A DNA stretch of 49,165 nt from assembly GCA_029259935.1 (NCBI GenBank), contig JAJDEH010000103.1:1-49165 (forward strand), written 5' to 3'. Made by a program: the position numbers and the translations under genes. Within the stretch, counting starts at the first letter, position 1. Every line of letters begins with the position of its first letter. Source of the stretch: Planctomycetota bacterium. GTDB lineage: Bacteria > Planctomycetota > Planctomycetia > Pirellulales > Pirellulaceae. Shown piece after piece: positions 46,318-49,165 of this stretch. The notes under the pieces were generated by a model. The model was not told the DNA's origin and ran no database searches. It was given only the letters and a program-made list of their open reading frames with translations.

Positions 46318-47283
46318 TTACCACCACACGCGCAGGCCGAAGAGCGGTCCTTCGAGCTTGATGGGGCCGATCTTGCGGTAGTCATAACCGCTGAAGACTT
46401 CAAACCGATTAAGAATCACACCGACCGACACGCTGCCGTGAAACATTTCCGCATCGCCCACGCGTCCGTAGTCGACCTCGCCGGATAAGATGATCGGCTG
46501 GACTGGAAAGTAGTCGACCTTGACGGTTGCGTTGAGTCCGGCGTCACTCATGGAACGGCTGTCGAACCAGTTGATACCAGCCCCGATTCGCCACAGCATG
46601 TGCTCCAGTTCGATCGCGCGAAACATCAAATTGACGTCGCCCACATGCAAGTTGTCTTGAACGCCCGGCCCGAGATTCTCGGTATAGTAGTTCCACTGCG
46701 AGTCGATTCCAAAGCCGCGCGGTCCTTCGTGCAAGATGCCCGCCGACCAGCGATCGATCGCGTCGAAGTCGCTGCCATATTCGAATTGAACGCGAGTGGA
46801 ATACTGCTGGTGAGCCGCGCCTAGGTTTTCCCAGGTCAGCATGTATCCATCGATGCCATGGGCGTAGGGAAACTCGGCGAAGTAGCTGCCCGGGATGAAC
46901 TCTTCGTGGACGGGCGGGGCGGGATAGGGGCCGGACGAGGGCAGTCGTTCAACGCCTGGGTACGGTTCTAAATGGTCGCAACTTGCGTCGTAGTAGTGAT
47001 GTTCCACGACGGTGGTGGAGTCATCCGATCCATTGACGGCGGCATTGAAGATCCCAGAAATGACGCCGCCAAGAATTGATCCGAGGATACTGTCGTCATC
47101 GTCGTCATGATCATCGTGATGGTGATGATGCTTCTTGGATTTCTTCGGCTTCTCAGGTTTGTCTTGCCGGACCTCACTTCGAATTTCGTCGAACTGGCCC
47201 GCTTGAGTGGAAACCGCCAGCAGGATGCTCAACAAGCAGGCGAAACTGCCCGCCAGTCTCGAGTGAGAAAATACGCTGTTCAT
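46318..47283 (-). CDS. Exported His/Asp-rich protein, copy 1 of a tandem pair
   Basis: A 321-residue protein of unknown function. A signal peptide (about 1-28, ending TQAG) is followed by a charged segment (KPEKPKKSKK then HHHHHDDHDDDDD, about 43-65) and a short Gly-rich hydrophobic helix (ILGSILGGVISGIF). The C-terminal 230 residues are rich in aromatic and alternating hydrophobic residues (YMLTWENLG, FGIDSQWNYYTENLG, VKVDYFPVQPIILSGEVDYG) and end in FGLRVWW, which suggests an outer membrane or beta-barrel-like domain. The His/Asp run probably binds metal ions. It is 321 residues versus 328 in its paralogue at 47422. The start follows the paralogue; an open frame extends 14 codons further. 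Confidence 0.75.
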   Translation of the reverse strand: MNSVFSHSRLAGSFACLLSILLAVSTQAGQFDEIRSEVRQDKPEKPKKSKKHHHHHDDHDDDDDSILGSILGGVISGIFNAAVNGSDDSTTVVEHHYYDASCDHLEPYPGVERLPSSGPYPAPPVHEEFIPGSYFAEFPYAHGIDGYMLTWENLGAAHQQYSTRVQFEYGSDFDAIDRWSAGILHEGPRGFGIDSQWNYYTENLGPGVQDNLHVGDVNLMFRAIELEHMLWRIGAGINWFDSRSMSDAGLNATVKVDYFPVQPIILSGEVDYGRVGDAEMFHGSVSVGVILNRFEVFSGYDYRKIGPIKLEGPLFGLRVWW

Positions 47284-47421
47284 GACACACGTCCATGTGT
47301 TAAGGAAAGTCTGAACAGCCACCACGCCCTTGAAAAATTGGTTCGGTCGAAGCGAACGCTAGCGGCAGCCTGAAAGTCTGTCAATTCCGCTTTGTTGGTG
47401 GCTGGCACAATCATGTTTCTT
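47284..47421. repeat. Leader of copy 1, duplicated upstream of copy 2
   Basis: The 110 nt or so upstream of the copy 1 start closely match the nucleotides upstream of copy 2 (48409-48520), including an ACACA-TGTGT stem just before each ATG and the segment CGAAGCGAACGCTAGCGGCA. Promoter and leader were therefore duplicated with the gene. Confidence 0.8.
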
Positions 47422-48408
47422 CTACCACCACACGCGTAGCCCGAAGAGCGGTCCTTCGAGTTTTACGGGCCCTATCTTGCGGTAGTCGTAACCGCTGAAG
47501 ACTTCGAAGCGGTTGAGAATCACGCCGACTGATACGCTGCCGTGAAACATTTCCGCGTCGCCCACGCGTCCGTAATCGACCTCGCCGGATAAGATGATCG
47601 GCTGGACTGGAAAGTAGTCGACCTTGACGGTGGCGTTGAGTCCGGCGTCACTCACGGAACGGCTGTCGAACCAGTTGATACCGGCCCCGATTCGCCACAG
47701 CATGTGCTCCAGTTCGATCGCGCGAAACACCAGATTGACGTCGCCCACATGCAAGTTGTCTTGCAGGCCGAGCGGCAGTTGTTCCGTGTAGTAATCCCAT
47801 TGGCTATCAATCCCGAATCCGAGCGGCCCTTCGCGAAGGACGCTCGCCGACCATCGATCGATCGAGTCGAAGTCGCTACCATACTCGAACTGAATCCGCC
47901 CACCGGAGTGTTGATGAGGCGTCGCGCCAATCTGATCCCACTTCAATAGATATCCATCCATGCCATCGGCATAGGGAAATTCGGCGAAAACCGTTCTTTC
48001 AAAGACCGGCCGACTGGTCCGTTCCACCGGATAAAATTCGGTCGGCGGCAACCGATCCAGTCCCGACGAATCTGAATACGGTTGTAGGTGGGCGGTACTG
48101 CCATCGTAGTAATCACGTTCAGCAAATGTACCGGGACTCATCGAGCCGGTGAACATGCCCGAGATTAAATCTCCGATAACGATCCCGATCATCGTGCCGA
48201 AACCGTTGTCGTCATGATCATCGTCATCATGGCAGTGATCATGGTAGTTCTTTGACTCCTCGTTCTTCGTTGTTTTCTCGGCATCCGGCTGCCGAACTTC
48301 GCTTCGAATCTTGTCGAACTGGCCCGCTTGAGCGGAGGCCGCCAGCAGGATGCTCAACAAGCATCCGCAACTGCCCACCAGTCTCAAGTGAGAAAGTACG
48401 CTGTTCAT
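47422..48408 (-). CDS. Exported His/Asp-rich protein, copy 2 of a tandem pair
   Basis: A 328-residue paralogue of the protein encoded at 46318. The C-terminal half is nearly identical, ending in the same FGLRVWW, and includes the same VKVDYFPVQPIILSGEVDYG stretch. The N-terminal linker differs: the metal-binding run is NYHDHCHDDDDHDDNG rather than a pure His/Asp block, and the central region is rewritten. The signal peptide ends near SAQAG. The difference between a conserved C-terminal domain and a diverged N-terminal linker points to recent duplication with relaxed constraint on the linker, or gene conversion of the C-terminal part. Its function is unknown. Confidence 0.75.
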   Translation of the reverse strand: MNSVLSHLRLVGSCGCLLSILLAASAQAGQFDKIRSEVRQPDAEKTTKNEESKNYHDHCHDDDDHDDNGFGTMIGIVIGDLISGMFTGSMSPGTFAERDYYDGSTAHLQPYSDSSGLDRLPPTEFYPVERTSRPVFERTVFAEFPYADGMDGYLLKWDQIGATPHQHSGGRIQFEYGSDFDSIDRWSASVLREGPLGFGIDSQWDYYTEQLPLGLQDNLHVGDVNLVFRAIELEHMLWRIGAGINWFDSRSVSDAGLNATVKVDYFPVQPIILSGEVDYGRVGDAEMFHGSVSVGVILNRFEVFSGYDYRKIGPVKLEGPLFGLRVWW

Positions 48409-48831
48409 GACACACGTCCATGTGTTAAGGAAAGTCTGAACAGCCACCACACCCTTGTTAAATTGGTCCGGTCGAAGCGAACGCTAGCGGCAGCCCAAAA
48501 ATCCGTCAATTCCGCTTTGTCCGTGGCAGGTGCATGCCGATTCGACCGCTGCCACACTTTATTACGGGACCGTGGGCGGGAGAGTTCGTTCGTTGCGGCG
48601 GCAGTGCCAGAGTGGTGCGACTGCCCGGAGATCGTGGTTGCCGGAACGTCGTCGCTTCGCTCCTTGGTCCGGCCTACGCACTCTTCCACAGGCGGCTAGT
48701 ATTTTTTCAGGACTTAGTTTTCGCGTGGGTGGTGGGTGGCTGGGGTCGAGCGAAGCGAGCCCCCAGGATTCGCACTGGGGGCTAACGTTGTTCGACCTCA
48801 GCCACCCAGCCGAAAACCAATCCGCGACGTA
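48409..48831. other. Upstream region of copy 2 with a palindromic repeat
   Basis: This 423-nt stretch contains the duplicated leader (48409-48520) and a long inverted repeat at 48734-48807. The rest (about 48521-48733) has only short open frames that I cannot support. The minus-strand gene at 48832 ends right after the inverted repeat. Confidence 0.5.
48734..48807. repeat. Long inverted repeat related to the MITE-like element
   Basis: Two 33-nt arms (48734-48766 and 48775-48807) pair with about seven mismatches around an 8-nt loop. Arm sequences begin GGGTGGCTGGGGTCGAGCG and end CTCAGCCACCC. The same GGCTGGGGT-CGA core and a CCCCCAG loop-proximal sequence occur in the inner arms of the element at 44240-44375, so the two are related. 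The CTGTTGAAAAA terminal repeats are absent here. There is no T-run for a terminator, but it could act as one after the 3' end of the gene at 48832. Confidence 0.75.
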
Positions 48832-49165
48832 CTAGACGCGCTGAAACACCGAACCGAACTGCCGTGGGTTGGGCAGCTCGGCGGCGGTGAACTGGCGGCC
48901 GTTGATCAATTCGGAAATATCGACGAAGGCGGAGTTCTTTTCGCTCGATTCGTAGGCGGCCATGAGTACTGCCATGGTGTCCCAAGCCATCAGTGGGCCG
49001 GATTGCGGCGCGCGGTCGGGTTGTAGCGCGCATTCGACGGCGTCGTTCATTTCGTTGACGTAGCCGTGGGCGTGGAATTGGTTGGGCCGGGGAAAGCTGG
49101 TCCCTTGGGGCGTGGGCAGCTTTTCTCGAAACAGCAAATTGCCGGCCGCTTGAGCGCTGGGCATG
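48832..49165 (-). CDS. C-terminal end of a Gfo/Idh/MocA-type oxidoreductase (partial)
   Basis: The frame enters from the right edge and ends at TAG 48832-48834; about 110 residues are visible. The sequence YVNEMNDAVECALQPDRAPQSGPLMAWDTMAVLMAAYESSEKN is the typical end of Gfo/Idh/MocA proteins, in which a helix with VLMAAYxSSxxN precedes the last strand. These proteins use NAD(P) to oxidise or reduce sugars and related compounds, but the NAD-binding domain is outside the window. The upstream boundary is therefore open and the start given by the window edge is artificial. The substrate cannot be inferred. Confidence 0.65.
   Translation of the reverse strand, partial: MPSAQAAGNLLFREKLPTPQGTSFPRPNQFHAHGYVNEMNDAVECALQPDRAPQSGPLMAWDTMAVLMAAYESSEKNSAFVDISELINGRQFTAAELPNPRQFGSVFQRV

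Overview
The window looks like chromosomal DNA of a planctomycete, most likely the Pirellulales (Rhodopirellula/Pirellula-type). The evidence is a set of families that are abundant there: two DUF1501 proteins, a protein with two PSCyt1 haem motifs plus DUF1549 and DUF1553, two secreted sulfatases, a DUF1570 protein, two ECF sigma factors of planctomycete types, a giant Ser/Thr kinase with WD40 repeats, and LL-diaminopimelate aminotransferase. Base composition looks even and moderately GC-rich. I saw no rRNA, tRNA, CRISPR array, prophage or complete insertion sequence.

Layout. 1-4866: the N-terminus of a possible BCS1-like AAA protein runs off the left edge, followed by an ECF sigma factor, an nfeD-flotillin pair and a site-2 protease; this is a membrane and stress flavoured group. 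4873-11671: housekeeping and unknown genes (prolyl oligopeptidase, a secreted protein with an octapeptide repeat at its start, dapL, an RlmI-like methyltransferase, an endonuclease/exonuclease/phosphatase-fold protein). 11722-17779: an ECF sigma factor and an 1800-residue kinase-WD40-TPR protein on one strand. 18324-23011: a 53-residue coiled-coil protein with a structured leader, then a DUF1501 plus PSCyt1/DUF1549/DUF1553 pair. 23584-34095: the most interesting block, with an Hpt protein, a receiver-HD-GYP protein, a PhcB-like methyltransferase, a 2014-residue pseudokinase-AAA-TPR-GAF-histidine kinase-receiver-receiver protein and a FadL-type outer membrane channel. 34378-42368: a zinc-ribbon membrane protein, a sulfatase, a TPR membrane protein, then a DUF1501 and a second sulfatase. 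42419-49165: an amidohydrolase-fold protein without metal ligands, a MITE-like element with 11-bp flanking direct repeats, a DUF1570 metalloprotease-like protein, two tandem-duplicated His/Asp-rich exported proteins, a palindromic repeat and the end of a Gfo/Idh/MocA-type oxidoreductase.

Working model for the central block (inference). The giant hybrid kinase has histidine kinase and receiver modules but no Hpt. A free-standing Hpt protein and a receiver-HD-GYP protein are encoded a few genes away, so the parts of a full phosphorelay ending in c-di-GMP hydrolysis are present. The gene between them resembles methyltransferases that make fatty-acid methyl ester signals (Phc system), and a FadL-type channel follows. 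The divergent control region at 26210-26728 is packed with inverted repeats. This could be an undescribed lipid-signal to c-di-GMP circuit.
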